Source: Megalobrama amblycephala (taxonomy: Eukaryota > Chordata > Actinopteri > Cypriniformes > Xenocyprididae). Taken from it: DNA of 64,000 nucleotides. The DNA is taken from the NCBI RefSeq assembly GCF_018812025.1, contig NC_063061.1:34085640-34149639 (forward strand), read 5' to 3'. Made by a program: the position numbers and the translations under genes. Positions 23,124 through 35,978 of this stretch are shown in pieces (the stretch's first letter is position 1; each line of letters starts with the position of its first letter). Below the pieces are notes generated by a model that was not told the DNA's origin, did no database searches, and worked only from the letters and a program-made list of their open reading frames with translations.

Positions 23124-23582
23124 ATGTTTAAATGTGTCATTTTGGTGATCAAGTTAAAAACAAATAAAAATAAAATAGCATTTTCATGGATAAATTGTTA
23201 TAATTATTCACTTATTTAAAAATTGTATTTAATTTTAACATAAATAAGCTTGTTTTTATTTTTATTTATTAAATAATTTATTCATTAAACACTTCATTTT
23301 AAATACTTTGCTCCTCCATAATCCTTATTAACCTTGAACAGATAAATTTGCACAAATAAAACTAGAAAGCATCCTAATGTACTTAATTGAGTTGAAAACA
23401 GTGAGGAATAACACAATTCAAGTCAATTCGTACTGCGAATTGTATAAGATAAAAAGACTTGTTTTCAGAACATATCTTGAATTTCTTATCCTATTGGCAA
23501 ATCTATTGATATTTAGTGTGAGGTTTATGCTTTGAACAATAATATAACAATTAAAATTACATTTATATATTGAAAGATATAC
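23124..23582. other. AT-rich spacer, nothing recognised
   Basis: Very AT-rich sequence with short A and T runs. No exon, RNA gene or transposon terminus was seen. Confidence 0.5.
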
Positions 23583-23586
23583 TTAA

Positions 23587-24452
23587 AGGGTTAGTTCACC
23601 CAAAAATGAAAATGATGTCATTAATGACTCACCCTCATGTCGTTCCAAACCCGTAAGACCTCCGTTCATCTTCGGAACACAGTTTAAGATATTTTAGATT
23701 TAGTCCGAGAGCTTTCTGTCCCTCCATTGAAAATGTATGTACTGTAGACTGTCCATGTCCAGAAAGGTAATAAAAACATCATCACAGTAGTCCATGTGAC
23801 ATCAGTGGGTTAGTTAGAAGTTTTTGAAGCATCTAAAATACATTTTGGTCCAAATATAACAAAAACTACGATTTTATTCAGCATTGTCTTCTCTTCCGGA
23901 ATCCTTTCCATTGAATTGATTCCACTGAATTGATTCCATTGAATCCTTTCATCTGTCGGCGTTGGTAATGCACTTTTACGTCGTTGTTTTTGGCGATTAG
24001 GACATGTGCGACATGCACACTTATGCACCATTTTAAAAAATAGCTTGAATACAGCGTGCGTCTCCCTCAGACTGTAAACGAAACTCTGGCGCACCAGATA
24101 ACACGTCAGCAGCGTCACTAAGAGAGTCGTGAACCGGATGAACAACAGACCCGGAAGAGAATACAATGCTGAATAAAGTCGTAGTTTTTGTTATTTTTGG
24201 ACCAAAATGTATTTTAGATGCTTCAAAAACTAACCCACTGATGTCACATGGACTACTTTGATGACATTTTTATTACGTTTCTGGACATGGACAGTCTACC
24301 GCACATACATTTTCAATGGAGGGACAGAAAGCTCTCGGACTAAATCTAAAATATCTTAAACTTACGAAGATGAACGGAGGTCTTACGGGTTTGGAACGAC
24401 ATGAGGGTGAGTCATTAATGACGTCATTTTCATTTTTGGGTGAACTAACCCT
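23587..24452. mobile_element. TTAA fold-back element of the GGGTTAGTTCACCC family, with a THAP-like loop
   Basis: TTAA flanks at 23583-23586 and 24453-24456. The two arms, about 300 bases each (23587-23885 and 24160-24452), are near-complete inverted copies starting AGGGTTAGTTCACCC. The loop between them reads as an open frame on the minus strand with a THAP-like start (ATG at 24031). The structure would form a very stable hairpin if transcribed. Confidence 0.85.
23810..24031 (-). pseudogene. THAP-like N-terminal fragment in the fold-back loop
   Basis: From ATG at 24031 the minus strand encodes MVHKCACRTCPNRQKQ followed by a basic, Pro/Thr-rich stretch and ERIQWNQF. The cysteine spacing (Cys-x4-Cys if residues 5 and 10 are the ligands) with a following Asn-Arg, and a tryptophan some 20 residues on, recall the first half of a THAP domain. 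The second half is absent and the frame runs on into the fold-back arm. It is a weak assignment, supported mainly by the same arrangement in the element at 1530-3765. Confidence 0.4.
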
Positions 24453-24456
24453 TTAA

Positions 24457-25634
24457 TATATGTGAATTTCAAAGAGACTCAATTGATTCAGTGAATCTTT
24501 TTTTGAATGACAAATTAAAATGAACCATACAGATTCACTTGCACTGGTTAACTTGGCTGTAAAGCTGCCCAAGCAATACATTGTGACAAAATTAGCCATG
24601 TTGCATTTTATTACAGTGTACCTTTAAGCTTAATTAAATTGCTGTCTCTCAAAGCAACTCTCAATGAAAACAAATGACTTCCGGTTGCTTTTTTGCTGCA
24701 ATTCGCTATCAGTGTGATTCCTGTTTCCTCATTTGATAAAGTGCTGTAGGTTGCTGCTAGCAAATCTGTTTGTAAACTAGTGAGGTGTTCTTATGCTACA
24801 TACATTAGTTGTCTCACTTTTGCAAGTTAATTTCTTATGCATTCTTTTGTGTCTTGTTTTTGCATTTCTTATAAATACAGACACACAAAGAACAAAATTG
24901 GACTTTAACCCTCTCTAATGTCTTCAAAACTGTCTCTTTGTATCCTGCAGTCCATGTTGCATCCGTCCAGACCATGAGAAAGTTTTAGGAACGTGGTCTG
25001 TTTGTAAACGTCTTCACGAGTGTTGACTGGGGATCCGGAGGGAAGCAGCTGTTTTTTATGGCAGAGATTTACGGCTCATTGAACTGTTCATGGTTGTTAT
25101 GAATTGGGTGTTTGCTATGATAATGATTTGAAGTTTGGTGACTCTTTCATGTTCCCCTCGTCATGATTCACCACAAGGAAACGTCGCATAACATGCACAA
25201 TAATTAGTTGCACTTATCCTGTTTTCATTAAGACGACGACGAAACAAATGCAGACATCTGAAGACTCAATCAGAGTGTACTGGGTTAACTAGTTTAGTGC
25301 ACCATCAGGTTTGCACACGCTGGCTGTGTGACCCTGTTTGCATGTTTAGAAGCACAGGATAAAATGATGAAATGTTTCACCGACACTGAAATATAGCTGT
25401 TCAAAGCTTCAGATTGCAGAGTTCAAAAACCCAGAGGCAATTTTCCTAAAGAGTACAAGTGAGAGCTGGGTGTGTGTGTGTGTGTGTGTACATTTGTGTG
25501 AGGTGATGTCACACAGGCCTTCATCTTTATGCTATAGTATAACACAGATTGCACACCCAAAATTAACATTTTGCCTTTATTTTTATTTTATTTATTTATT
25601 ATGCACTGGAGTATTCCTGTTTTCTATATATATC
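24457..25634. other. Non-coding stretch with some single-copy-looking sequence
   Basis: The part from about 24950 to 25400 is compositionally balanced and not visibly repetitive, so it is a candidate for conserved non-coding DNA, but no motif identifies it. A (TG) run lies at about 25468-25488. No exon was recognised. Confidence 0.4.
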
Positions 25635-26395
25635 TACACTGTAAAAAAAATCCCAGTAAAATTTACAGTAAAAAACCGGCAGCTGTGGTTGCCAGAACTT
25701 TACCGTAAAAAATACAGTAGCAACGTAAAAAAAAATTGTTACATTTACGGTAAAATAACGTATTTCATTAACTGATATAATGTTAATTTACCAACCTAAT
25801 GAAGTACTAATATCTGTTTTGTACCTTTATAATACACTGACAGTCACCAAACACAGTGGTGATAAGAGTCACATGATTAATCAAAGTTCATCACAAGCAG
25901 ATTTTCCACAAGCGCTGAGAAGAACAACACTAACGTATAGAAGGTGCACACAGTGTCATTCACACACACACTAAACACCATCATAGTAACATGCATTAAA
26001 TTTTAAAAATGCAGTAAACATTAATTTAACAACATTAGATGTAACATAAAACCCTAATGTACATAACTGATTAGAAAAAAATGAGAAAAACTAAGAAGAA
26101 ACAGAGTTATTTCAACAAAAATATATCAAATGTGAAGTGTCACGCAGGGAATTGTGGGAATGTCAATGTACGTTTTTTTCACTGTAAATTTTACAATGAA
26201 TTGTTATTTTTCACTTCCAAAAACTGTGAATTTAATGGTATTTTACCGTAAAATTACATTAAATGTACCGTTAGATCTATTACAGTTATTCACCGTATAT
26301 AGTATGGAAACTTTCTGTAAACCAATTGACAGTTTTTCACCGCAGCATTTTTACAGTCTTTTACTGTTAAAATCACGGTCATTTTTTAGTGTGTA
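25635..26395. mobile_element. Non-autonomous element with TACACTGTAAAAAA ends
   Basis: The left end TACACTGTAAAAAAAATCCC and the right end ATTTTTTAGTGTGTA form an imperfect inverted repeat. Near both ends ACGGTAAAAT / ATTTTACCGTA-type motifs recur, as in a frequent cyprinid MITE. The interior has no coding potential. Superfamily uncertain. Confidence 0.55.
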
Positions 26396-26441
26396 TATAT
26401 ATATATAGTTACTGTGTAGTTATATTTTTAATCATAAGCCC

Positions 26442-26453
<12 letters not shown>

Positions 26454-26499
<46 letters not shown>
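26454..26499. repeat. (TA)n microsatellite
   Basis: About 23 TA units, preceded by a shorter TA run at about 26394-26407. The Tyr-Ile reading frame across it is an artefact. Confidence 0.97.
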
Positions 26500-26501
<2 letters not shown>

Positions 26502-26515
26502 TTATATATATAAGT

Positions 26516-29500
26516 CCTGGGTTGAGCCTTTTGTATTTTTATTTGGGTTATTTTTCCAGTGTTTGGGTAGTTTTGGGTAGTTACCCTGATCCTGGGACAG
26601 ACATAACAATCCAGGGGTTAAGTTATGCACTGCATATTTTTTGTGACCTTTCTTCAGGAGAGAGCAGTGCAGCTTCATTAAATTGGCACATCCTCTGTAA
26701 AATACAAGTTTGTGTATGTTTTATTTTTTATTTTTTTAAAAATTCAAAAATTCATTATTGTTCTGTATATCGTTTAATTTTATGCAAATATGCAATATGT
26801 ATTAAAATATGCTGTACTATAAAATAAAGGAATATAGCCTACTTATCAAGCATAATGTTAAACTTAATTTAAAAAAAATTAAACATCTTACCATCCCCAA
26901 ATTTTTGAATGGCAATGTATAATAATTTCAGCTAATGAAAATTTAAATTCGTTCTCATCAATGTCAGAAAAGTGAGAGGCTTTAGCGAATTGTGAAACAG
27001 ACTTTAAACCTGATGGACAATAATTTAAGATTAGCTTTTGCAAACACTGTTAAAAACATTCATTTCCTGTTTCTGACACACACACACACACACAAACATG
27101 ACATGACACATGTTTACAACTAAACTAAATAAGTGTGAAAGATGCCTGTCCTCAGTATTCCCTGAACAGTCACTAGAGAAAGAGAAAACACAGTGTAATT
27201 CAATGAAATAAACACACATGCAGCACATTTTAATTGAATCAAGAGCGTTTATTTTTGCAACACCATTACGTTATGAATGTCCTTCAACCATATTGCTCAT
27301 CTCTGCCAGTTAAGGTGGTTGCTGTTAGTTTCTGTCTGGTCCAAGCGGTTCATTAGCTGGTTCAAGCTGGTGTAGATCTTTGATCCACTGTATAGGCTCA
27401 AACACATATTATGACCATCTTAAGTTTGTATGACACGGTTTTTCCAAACAGGAATTGCTGATGTGGTTTTTCAGCTGGTGCATTACATGTTACAGATGTA
27501 GTCCCCCTCACGCAGCTCTGTAACTGGCCTCACTGGGCTCATTGCGGAGCTGCTCCGTGGTGTTCTCCCGTGAGGAATCACTCTCTCTCTCTCTCACCCA
27601 CACACACACACACAAAACACAAACCACGTATTACTCATATTTACCCTTAAATGTTAGAGTCAGTGGGAACAGACCAGCTTCCCAGCAGCATGAGTAACTC
27701 TGTTCGCAAACCTACTGTAGCTCTGCTTCAATATAACCTCATTAGGAAAAACCAGCATAAACACAATGAGCTACAGAGACACTTAATCATACTGGAAACC
27801 TAAATGGTATTCTTCATACATTTTATTTTATTAAAAAGTGTAGTGTTATAATTTATTGCTATCTCAAAGCATTGTAAACTTAAATTTTTATTTTATTGCT
27901 TTGTCAGCTTCATTAAACCTTTATTTTTTAGTTTATTAAAGTAGTAGTATTATATAATAGCAATCTGTTTATTTGATGGGTTTTATACGTCATATGAATC
28001 TGATTTGAAGCCAAAGTTTGGTTTTGATGAAGGATATGGAAGAATTTTTGAATGATATGTTTAATTTTGTCTTGGAAGTAGCTTTGTATAAATTTTGAGA
28101 TCATGTTTATAGTCTTGAGAAAATGATTAATAGTTTCAGGAAATGTGCTTTATTGATTGATAACAACTGTGCTGAAATGTTGATTGAGATTTTTCTGTCC
28201 TGTGGATCTTTCCATCCCTCTTTTGCACATTGTTTCATTTAGACAGTCTGATTAAAATAATAATCGGTGAGAACAGAGATATATCTGCCACATCAGACAC
28301 AGACCGTCTTCAGTGTGTGTGTGTGTGAGTGAAGCATCTGCCAGTGGACATGTAGGTGATGGCTGTGTGTGTGTAAATGGTTTATATCCCCTAAGTGTGC
28401 TTAATAAATGTTTATTTTTGTCTCATCCAGGGCTTTCATCATCACGGGCAGGGCATGCTGGGTTTGAGTGTATGAGTGACACTGAAATCACTAGTTCATA
28501 CAAGATTGGAGAAAAGAAAGCAAGCAAGAAAGTATATTATAAGGTAAAATGCTAAATAGCTTTATATTTGCCAAACATATAACTTTTCTTGTTGTTTATT
28601 ATAAAAAGTAAGCACAGCTCAGGCGAGAAAAAGCAATGCAAAAGTAACTTAATGCATTACTTTCTATAAAAAGTAACTAACGCAATTAGTTACTTTTTAA
28701 CGCAATATTGTAACGCATGACTTTTAAATCTGCTATTATCTCCTTTGACTCTTTGAAAGGTGATTCCAGTTTGAAGTAATTTGACCCCCACACTGGTGGT
28801 CTGAAGATCACCACAGCGAGACTAGAGAGTGCGGATGACCTTTACTCTGACGTATTCTCAATACAATGTGCTTAAAATGTCCAAATATGTGATTATTGTA
28901 TATAAATATTAACTGTAAACATAATCATTTAATGCTACACACTTCCACTGTAGACGTGGTAATATAATTAGTCTGGATATTACATTAAATAAAACCTACT
29001 TTTATGAAAAAGAAAAGCTTTGATATTTTGATAACTTTTTTTTCTTCCACAAAGAAGCCATATGGGTTTCAAGGTGGATGATGACAGAATTCCAGTTTAG
29101 ACCAGAAAGTGTAAAAGATTGAATTTAAATGAATGATTTGTGTTAAAGTGTTTTAGATGGTTTTCTTTTTTTGGAACGTGCTTTTAGAATAATGCTTCTG
29201 GGTATACATAAAATACACTAAAACTGATTTAAAGAAAGAATGTAAAAAAAAAAGTACTCATGTACTCCTTTTTATTTTGCTCTCTCTGTGTGTTTGTGTG
29301 TTAGAGAAGATTCCAGACCATATGGCTTTTCCTTTTTGATTCATCACCCCTCTGTACAGAAGGAGAACAAGCCTCTCTCTCTCTCTCTCCCTCCCTCCCT
29401 CCCTCCCTCTCCCTCTCAGGTCTATATGGAGCAGTCTGAGCCGGCCCAGTGTCCAGCTCTGCCCAGTGTGCCTTTGTGGGAATAACGTAATCAAAAGTGG

Positions 29501-29735
29501 GTTTGTATTGGGGGGGAAACAATTGTGTGAATGTCTCTTTTGCCATGTAATTATGTGTCCATTCAGTGGGGAGAGATAAATGCTGCCTGTGTTTAGAGTT
29601 CACAGTGTTCGCTTGAGGCTTCTGTATTCAGAATTTCCAAGTGTGAGCTGCCAAAAGTTAACAAGACATTTACCATACATCATACCACACACTCACTAAC
29701 CAACACACATTACACTATCACAGAGAGATGTGGCT
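26516..29735. other. Long non-coding stretch with repeat scraps and microsatellites
   Basis: A fragment at about 26870-26919 (ACATCTTACCATCCCCAAAT, then GGCAATGTA) matches the right end of the CACTACCGTTCAAAAG MITE family seen at 59969-60905. Microsatellites are (CA) at about 27076-27094, (TC) then (CA) at about 27582-27614, (TG) at about 28312-28326 and a (TC)/(CCCT) tract at about 29374-29417. A block at about 28620-28730 (AAGTAACTAACGCAATTAG and related) is a known-looking dispersed repeat. No gene was recognised. Confidence 0.45.
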
Positions 29736-29772
29736 GGATGTTCTATCTATCTATCTATAAATCTATCTATAA

Positions 29773-29844
<72 letters not shown>

Positions 29845-30086
29845 GTCTATCTGTCTGTCTGTCTAATATCTGGCTGTCCATCTATCTATCCATCCGTCTG
29901 TCTACTATCTGTCCTTCCATCTATCTATTTATCATCCGTCCATCCATCCATCGATCCGTCTGTCTGTCTATCATCTGTCCGTCTGTCTGTCCATCCATCC
30001 ATCCATCCATCCATCCGTCTGTCTATCTGTCAATTTATCTATCATCCATCCGTCTATCTGTCTGTCCATCCATCTATCTGTTTATC

Positions 30087-30129
<43 letters not shown>

Positions 30130-30622
30130 CGTCTGTCTGTCTATCTGTCCGTCCATCCATCTCTCTATCATCTGTCCATCCATCTATCCATCCGTCTATC
30201 TATCTATCTGTCTGTCTATCTGCCCATCTGTCCGTCCCTTTGTCTATCTATCTATCTATCTATCTATCTATCATCTGTCCGTCCATCCGTCCATTCATCC
30301 ATCCATCCATCGGTCTACTATCTGTCCATCCATTTGTCTGTCTATCTGTCCATCCATCCGTCTATCTATCATATGTCCGTTCGTCCGTCCATACATCCAT
30401 CCATCCATCCATCCATCTACTATCTGTCCATCCGTTTGTCTGTCTGTCTGTCATCTGTCCATTCATCCATTCATCCATCCATCCATCCATCGGTCTACTA
30501 TCTGTCCATTTGTCCATCCATTTGTCTGTCTGTCTATCTGTCCGTCCATCCGTCTGTCTGTCATACGTCCATTCGTCCGTCCATCCATCCATCCATCCAT
30601 CCATCTACTATCTGTCCGTCTG

Positions 30623-30700
<78 letters not shown>

Positions 30701-31130
30701 ATCTGTCCGTCCATCCATCCATCGGTCTACCTGTCCATTTGTCCATCCATTTGTCTGTCTGTCTATCTATCATCCATCCGTCTGTCTATCTGTCCATCCA
30801 TCCGTCTATCTATCATACGTCCGTTCGTCCGTCCATCCATCCATCTACTATCTGTCCGTCGGTTTGTCTGTCTGTCTGTCTATCCATCTATCTGTCATCT
30901 GTCTGTCCATCCGTCCATTCATCCATCCATCCATCGGTCTACTATCTGTCCATTTGTCCATCCATTTGTCTGTCTGTCTATCTGTCCGTCCATCCGTCTG
31001 TCTATCATTCGTCCATTCGTCGGTCCATTCGTCCGTCCATCCATCCATCCATCCATCCATCCATCCATCCATCCATCCATCCATCCATCCATCCATCCAT
31101 CTACTATCTGTCCATCTGTCCGTCGGTTTG

Positions 31131-31202
<72 letters not shown>

Positions 31203-31254
31203 CCGGTCTGTCCGTCCATCTATCCATCTATCTGTCCATCTGTCCGTTGGTTTG

Positions 31255-31322
<68 letters not shown>

Positions 31323-31374
31323 CCGGTCTGTCCGTCCATCTATCCATCTATCTGTCCATCTGTCCGTTGGTTTG

Positions 31375-31458
<84 letters not shown>

Positions 31459-31510
31459 CCGGTCTGTCCGTCCATCTATCCATCTATCTGTCCATCTGTC
31501 CGTTGGTTTG

Positions 31511-31570
<60 letters not shown>

Positions 31571-31622
31571 CCTACCGGTCTGTCCGTCCATCTATCCATC
31601 TATCTGTCCATCTGTCTGTCAT
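29736..31622. repeat. Giant tetranucleotide array (TCTA/TCTG/TCCA; GATA/GACA/GATG on minus)
   Basis: Almost 1.9 kb consists of TCTA, TCTG, TCCA and TCCG tetramers. Within it, larger blocks repeat: an ACCGGTCTGTCCGTCC anchor occurs at 31202, 31322, 31458 and 31574, separated mostly by pure (TCTA)n, and a CCATCGGTCTACTATCTGTC block recurs at several places in 30300-30960. Because a 4-base unit such as TCTA has no stop codon in any forward frame, a 640-codon open frame (29730-31652) of Ile, Tyr, Leu and Ser runs through it. This is not evidence for a protein. Confidence 0.97.
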
Positions 31623-33297
31623 GTTTACACAAATATTTCTCCAGCAGGATGATGAGAATCTTTGAGAGTTTCTGGAAGAGACACACAGCATCTGTTGGGC
31701 ACATGTGCTGTACGGTGAGTGAGTTTCCCAGAGTGCCTTGCTTTCTAAATTCATGACTTTTAACATTTCAGCTGTTAATCTACTCACTATCAGATCTTTT
31801 TCCTGACCATGAATATGACCTTTGACCTCCCACACTGATTTTCAATTAAAGGGTTTAAACTGACTGAGAGAACATGTTTGTTTGGTGAGTTGCAGGCAGC
31901 ACTAAAGGACCATGGGTAATTGTTTGTGAAAGACTGTCTGCGCTGAATGATATGGAGGCTCTGCATGTTCTCTGAGTCACAGACATTCCTCCAAACAGCA
32001 TGTGCTCTCAGTTTATCTGACCGCAGTCTTGAGCTGTTATGAAGCAGATGCTCTGGAACATTTCAGCAGGGGTCGTTTTGTCATTCATCCATTTATCTGT
32101 GAAAATGACAGAAAACAAGGATTTTAGGATGATCTGAATTTGTTTATTTCATTTAAAACAATATTAACTCATCTTACGGTGGGTTTAATGTTCATTGAGG
32201 TGATTAATGTCATTATTTCCTGCAGTCTTAAAGCAGTTCAGAAGTGCTGAAGACACAAAGTGCCTAAAATACAAATATGCAGTGGCTGGCTCCAAAAAAT
32301 ATACTCTTAAAAACACTTAACAGTGAATGTCAGTGTATTAAACAACAAAATGTTGAGCTAAGTGTTGTCCATTTTAAAGAGAGCACAAACACTATTCACG
32401 AGTTCAAACCCAGAGAACTCCCCCCATATTTTTGATTAGGAAAGTAACCAGGCAAGTGTGAGGAGACGTGGTGGTGGAGGGATGCTGTAAAACTGTCGAG
32501 GAATATGGGTGAGTCGACTGTGTCTATATATATGCTGATTGGGTAGATATGTTGATTACTGATTGCTAACAGCTGGCTGAAATGACGTGATGATTAGTCA
32601 GATTATTTGAACGTTGCTCCTCCCGAATTTTGTTAATAAAACATAATTTTAAAGAAAACATCATGCAGAAAGGAGTTTTTGACAAACACTTTGTGTTTAG
32701 CAAATGTTTATTCATCACTGCGTATTGTCAGAATCATTCAGCAGCACTTCTGGAATTGTTTGGAATCTTCAGAGTAACAAGCTGCGGTAGAACATCTCGT
32801 ATGGTTCTGGAATGCGGCTGAATGAAATAATGCTGACTCAGTCAATGTGTGGCTTTGTTCCATGTAGTCACGTCTCCCCGGGGTCCTTCCACCGCAAGAG
32901 AACAGACTAAGAGATTCCACACCGCTCACTGTGGAAGAACATGTGTCATTTCAAACCAGGTCTGGAGAAACCTCTCACGCTCCCTCATGAAGGCTGATGA
33001 AGCTCTGGATATGTGGACTACTTTTTTTTTTCTTTTTTTTTTTTTTTTAGCATGTATTACTAGCACAAACATGTATTACTAGACTGTCTATAGCTGGAGT
33101 TACTGTCAGGAACTCAATGTTCTGTTTCAAAAAGAAAATCTAATGGATCCAACGTGTGTTCTGACTGACTAACAAACTCCACTTCTGAAAGACGCTCTCT
33201 ATTTTGACTGCAATTTTCAGGTCATACTGCAGATTTTCAGCTGGATTCAAATAGTTCCAGATTCCAGATTTTCTTGTTTTCAAGCCATTTCTTTATG
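31623..33297. other. Non-coding stretch, no gene seen
   Basis: No recognisable exon, RNA gene or complete transposon. There is a T-rich run at about 33021-33049. The frames at 31572-31835, 32630-32821 and 32738-32929 show no motif and have no clear splice context. Confidence 0.45.
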
Positions 33298-33535
33298 CAC
33301 TCTTAAAAATTAAGGTTCCAAAAGCTGACGTGATGCCATAGAAGATCATCCGTTTTGGGTTCCTCAAAGAACCTTTCAGTGAACAGTGCTTAAAGAACCA
33401 TTTTTTCTTTCTTAAAGAACCTTTTTACACTATAAAGAACCTTTTGTGCATCAAAAAGGTTAAATTGATCTTAAAGGTTCTTCACAGAACCACCAATGCC
33501 AATGAAGAACCTTTATTTGACCGGACAGTTAATAG
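33298..33535. mobile_element. MITE of the CACTCTTAAAAA / AAGAACCTTT family, right end missing
   Basis: The left end CACTCTTAAAAATTAAGGTT is followed by the repeated AAAGAACCTTT motifs in both orientations that mark this abundant cyprinid element. The expected right terminus (TTTTTAAGAGTG) is not present after about 33530. Related copies lie near 34096-34129 and at 52735-53490. Confidence 0.7.
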
Positions 33536-34129
33536 ATCTATAGCTAAACTTCAGATGGAGTTGCTTGGGTGCTAAAACAACACAAACAACGCGTCTTATA
33601 GTCTTAGTTAATTCCCTCTGTTTTTCCCGTTTGAGTTGTTTAGTTTAAAAATACCCAGACGTGACTATTCCTGGGAATCTCCTAACATGTTTTTAATGGT
33701 CTCTCATTATTCAAGAACATGAAGTTTGTGTGAAACCGAATTACTCGACACACAGCCTCAGATCTGCCCTTCAAAACACACTTACTGTGGCCACACAAAA
33801 TTAACAACAACCACATACATAGATTCTGACTCTGGATCAGTTTTATGTAGCCATATGTATTAGCACAGACACATAAACTGTATTCAGATCAGCACTGTAG
33901 GACACACAGGGTGGAGTGCAGACAGGCAGTCAGTGAGACATATTCAGTTAACATCACAGGCGACAGCTTTCTATGCTTTCATGTAAGATTTTCAGCTCAC
34001 ACTAAAAAAAAATCAACTGCTCGACTTGAGACGCTGATGTTGCTTTTGATTGTGAATTTCACTATGAAGATATATGCACAGAACCTCAGGTGATACACTC
34101 TTATAAGAAAAGATTCTATAGAACCTTAA
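33536..34129. other. Non-coding spacer ending in a MITE fragment
   Basis: No gene seen. The last 35 bases (ACACTCTTATAAGAAAAG onward) look like the left end of a CACTCTTAAAAA-type MITE that was hit by the next element at its TTAA. Confidence 0.4.
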
Positions 34130-34889
34130 AGGGATAGTTCACCCAAAAATGAAAATTATCCCATGATTTACTCACCCTCAAGCCATCCTAGATGTATATG
34201 ACTTCTTTCAGATGAACACAATTGAAGTTATATTAAAAAATATCCTGGCTCTTCCAAGCTTTACAATGGGAGTGAACGGCACTCCTGATTTTGTAGTCCA
34301 AAAAAGTGCATCCATCCATCATAAAAGAGATCCATATGACTCCAGGGGGTTAATAAAGGCCTTCTGAAGCAAAGCGATGGGTTTTTGTAAGAAAAATATC
34401 CATATTTAAAACTTTATGAACTAATATAGCTAGCTTCCAGCAGACAGCCTTTGCAAATTGACTTACAGCAGAAGAGTAACCCCTGACCCGATTCTTGACG
34501 CAATGAAGAACGCAGAAGCGCAGAGGATAGAGCAAAAAAACAAACAAAAAAAACACCTGTCACGAATTAGAAGTCTAAATGATAATTTTTAAAGAGAAAT
34601 ATTGGAGGATATTTTTTAAATATGGACAATTTTCTTTTAGCTCTGCTTCAGAAGGCCTTTATTAACCCCCTGGAGCCGTATGGATTATTTTTATGATGGA
34701 TGGATGCACTTTTTTGGACATAAAAATCAGGAGCGCCATTCACTACCATTAAAGCTTGGAAGAGCAAGGATATTTGTTAATATAACTCCGATTGTGTTTG
34801 TCTAAAAGAAGAAAGTCAGATACACCTAGGCTGGCTTGAGGGTGAGTAAATCATGGGATCATTTTCATTTTTGGGTGAACTATCTCTTT
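34130..34889. mobile_element. TTAA-type fold-back element, GGGATAGTTCACCC family
   Basis: It starts AGGGATAGTTCACCC after TTAA (34126-34129) and ends GGGTGAACTATCTCTTT near 34889, where the right TTAA has been lost. Its arms, over 250 bases each, are inverted copies (for example CAAGCCATCCTAGATGTAT and its partner near 34825-34845). The loop contains a frame at 34350-34556 without a domain. Confidence 0.83.
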
Positions 34890-35464
34890 CTTTCAGGTGC
34901 TATGACAAGTGACTCATTTTAAACAAGAAGATAATGAAACAGTGCTTAAATCCAACTGGTCTTTAGAGAAGATTTCCAGTCAAAAATTCCCTCAAGATCC
35001 ATCTGCATGTCCACAGCCTTCTGCAAACAGAGATTGAGGGTTATTGCCAAGAGATTAGGTCATTTACTGACGACATTTATCAGGAAATTCAACAACATTT
35101 AGACTAAGCCTTTCTACACTTGGAGTGACTTCAGCTTGAACGATCTCTGCCAAACACGCTGGAGATTCCCTCGAAGGCCTGTGATGGATAGCACTGAGCA
35201 GAAATTAAAGGAGTTGCTGTGAAGGATAAAGGCACAGACGGTTTCCACATGTACAGACACTTTTCTCCTTTTGATAGATGAAGCTATATTTGATGTTATA
35301 TCTGCACAAGGTTCTTCAAACATGTTTCTGAAATGATAAGAAATGCTTTTTTTGATTTGACCTCAAAATAATCCACACCAAACTTCTAAAGCCTACTGAA
35401 ATTTCAAACTCAGCTGGTTTACATGATATTTTGGAAATAATGAGTAATGTTTTGGAATATTTAA
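34890..35464. other. Non-coding spacer
   Basis: Single-copy-looking sequence without a recognisable exon. The minus frame at 35114-35323 has no domain or clear splice context. Confidence 0.4.
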
Positions 35465-35978
35465 AGTCCATCTATTATGCTTTTTTGAATATTACCTTTC
35501 ATGCAGTGTGTAATAGCTGTTTGTGAATGTAAAAGGTCTGCAAAGTTTCAAAGAGAAAGACGATTGAAGTTATTGTCTCCTAAAACAAAAAATTGATTCT
35601 GAACTGCCAAAATGAGTCATCAGTTATTCCAGTCTCACTTCCTGTTGCATACGCACATAACAATGTAAAAAAATGTATACCCACCTGTGTTCTTCATTGG
35701 CTGCTGTTAAAGTTGTCTACTTTGACCCACCTTTAAATGTGTTAGTTGTAGCTGAGGCCTAGAAAAGTTTGATTTGTGTTGTTGACATGTTAAGAATATG
35801 TTATTTTCAGCACTGCAAATCCACTTTGCATGCACTTCAAAAGGATGAGGACTTGTGCTGGAATTGATACAGTAAAACCAATGGCATCGTTACTGTTCGT
35901 ATCACTGTGTATCAAGTGCTGAAGAAGATCAGGAGCTGAAATTCAGATATGTTAAAGAGTGTTTGGTTTTTGATACAC

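Noticed and set aside
29730..31652. A 640-codon open frame rich in Ile, Tyr, Leu, Ser and Pro
   Set aside because: It is wholly inside a stop-free tetranucleotide array, is open in other frames too, and has no gene context.
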